A stretch of DNA of 64,000 nucleotides, taken from the NCBI RefSeq assembly GCF_018129085.1, contig NZ_JAAGBB010000027.1:1-64000 (forward strand). Reading direction: 5' to 3'. The position numbers were made by a program, and so were the translations under genes. Positions 63,777 to 64,000 of this stretch are shown here, one piece after another. This stretch comes from Plastoroseomonas hellenica. Lineage in GTDB: Bacteria > Pseudomonadota > Alphaproteobacteria > Acetobacterales > Acetobacteraceae. Below the pieces are notes generated by a model that was given only the letters and a program-made list of their open reading frames with translations, was not told the origin of the DNA and searched no databases. Every line of letters starts with the position of its first letter. Position 1 is the stretch's first letter.

Positions 63777-64000
63777 ATGTATGATTTCGCGTACCACAAG
63801 CCCTCCACCGTCGCCGATGCGGTGAAGCTGCTGGCCGATCCGGACGCCAAGGCGATCTCCGGCGGCCATACGCTGCTGCCGGCGCTGAAGCACCGCCTGA
63901 ACAAGCCCACCGCGCTGGTCGACTTGTCCGGCATCGCCGAGCTGCGCGGCATCCGGCGGGAAGGCAATGCGGTCGTCATCGGCGCCCTGGCCAAGCATGC
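63777..64000 (+). CDS. molybdenum hydroxylase FAD-binding subunit (CoxM type), 5' part only
   Basis: The start ATG at 63777 follows AAGGAG. Seventy-four residues are visible before the right edge. They open MYDFAYHKPSTVADAVKLL, then ISGGHTLLPALKHRLNKPTALVDLSGIAELRGI, the FAD-pyrophosphate loop of the CO-dehydrogenase flavoprotein family. This subunit takes electrons from the 2Fe-2S subunit and hands them to an acceptor. The rest lies outside the window. Confidence 0.93.
   Translation, partial: MYDFAYHKPSTVADAVKLLADPDAKAISGGHTLLPALKHRLNKPTALVDLSGIAELRGIRREGNAVVIGALAKH

Overview
The window is GC-rich, gene-dense DNA. Codon use, alphaproteobacterial-type transporters, many Bug-family periplasmic receptors and short palindromic intergenic repeats suggest a Roseomonas-like member of the Acetobacteraceae (inference from style, not from a marker gene). 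I see no rRNA, tRNA, CRISPR array, transposase, integrase or phage gene. Nearly everything is uptake and breakdown of small organic molecules. Fourteen periplasmic binding proteins are present: six ABC family 5 (peptide type), five Bug/TctC, and one each of SsuA-, CysP- and TupA-type. There are five ABC importers.

Layout. 1-196: 5' end of an Hcp type VI secretion tube gene, cut by the window edge. 359-1120: class II aldolase, divergent from a peptide-type ABC operon (1325-6670) that ends in a DoeB-like deacylase. 7825-9651: divergent quinone reductase/LysR pair whose two stop codons lie in copies of the same repeat. 9824-17579 (minus): seven-gene operon (M19 peptidase-like protein, SsuBCA-like importer, phytoene-dehydrogenase-like flavoprotein, amidohydrolase, family 5 binding protein), with a divergent LacI regulator at 17778-18782. 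19131-25252: operon with two Bug receptors, acyl-CoA dehydrogenase-like protein, a 26-codon membrane microprotein, LLM monooxygenase, CmcJ/NvfI-like protein and SDR, followed by a sulfate importer cysPTWA (25378-29236).

29431-33064 (minus): two amidohydrolases, a Rieske ferredoxin and a Bug receptor, next to a LysR gene. 34324-39187: Bug, hyuA, hyuB. 39254-46661: GntR regulator, Bug, hyuB, hyuA, CaiB-type CoA transferase and enoyl-CoA hydratase-like protein. The two hyu modules are paralogous but have opposite gene order. 46663-48929 (minus): tungstate-type tupBCA with a divergent regulator. 50036-60502: four tandem paralogous family 5 binding proteins followed by one permease/ATPase set. 60757-64000: xanthine-dehydrogenase-type molybdenum hydroxylase (2Fe-2S, Mo and truncated FAD subunits).

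How it fits together: each operon pairs an uptake receptor with enzymes that would open rings, amides or sulfonates, and most have an adjacent regulator. The tungstate/molybdate-type importer stands a few operons from the molybdenum hydroxylase. The SsuABC-like, LLM monooxygenase and sulfate importer genes together suggest organosulfur use, which is inference. The most unusual features are the microprotein coupled at both ends, the repeats that supply stop codons, the two hairpin-bounded intergenic modules, the inverted repeats flanking hyuA, and the four-receptor ABC operon.
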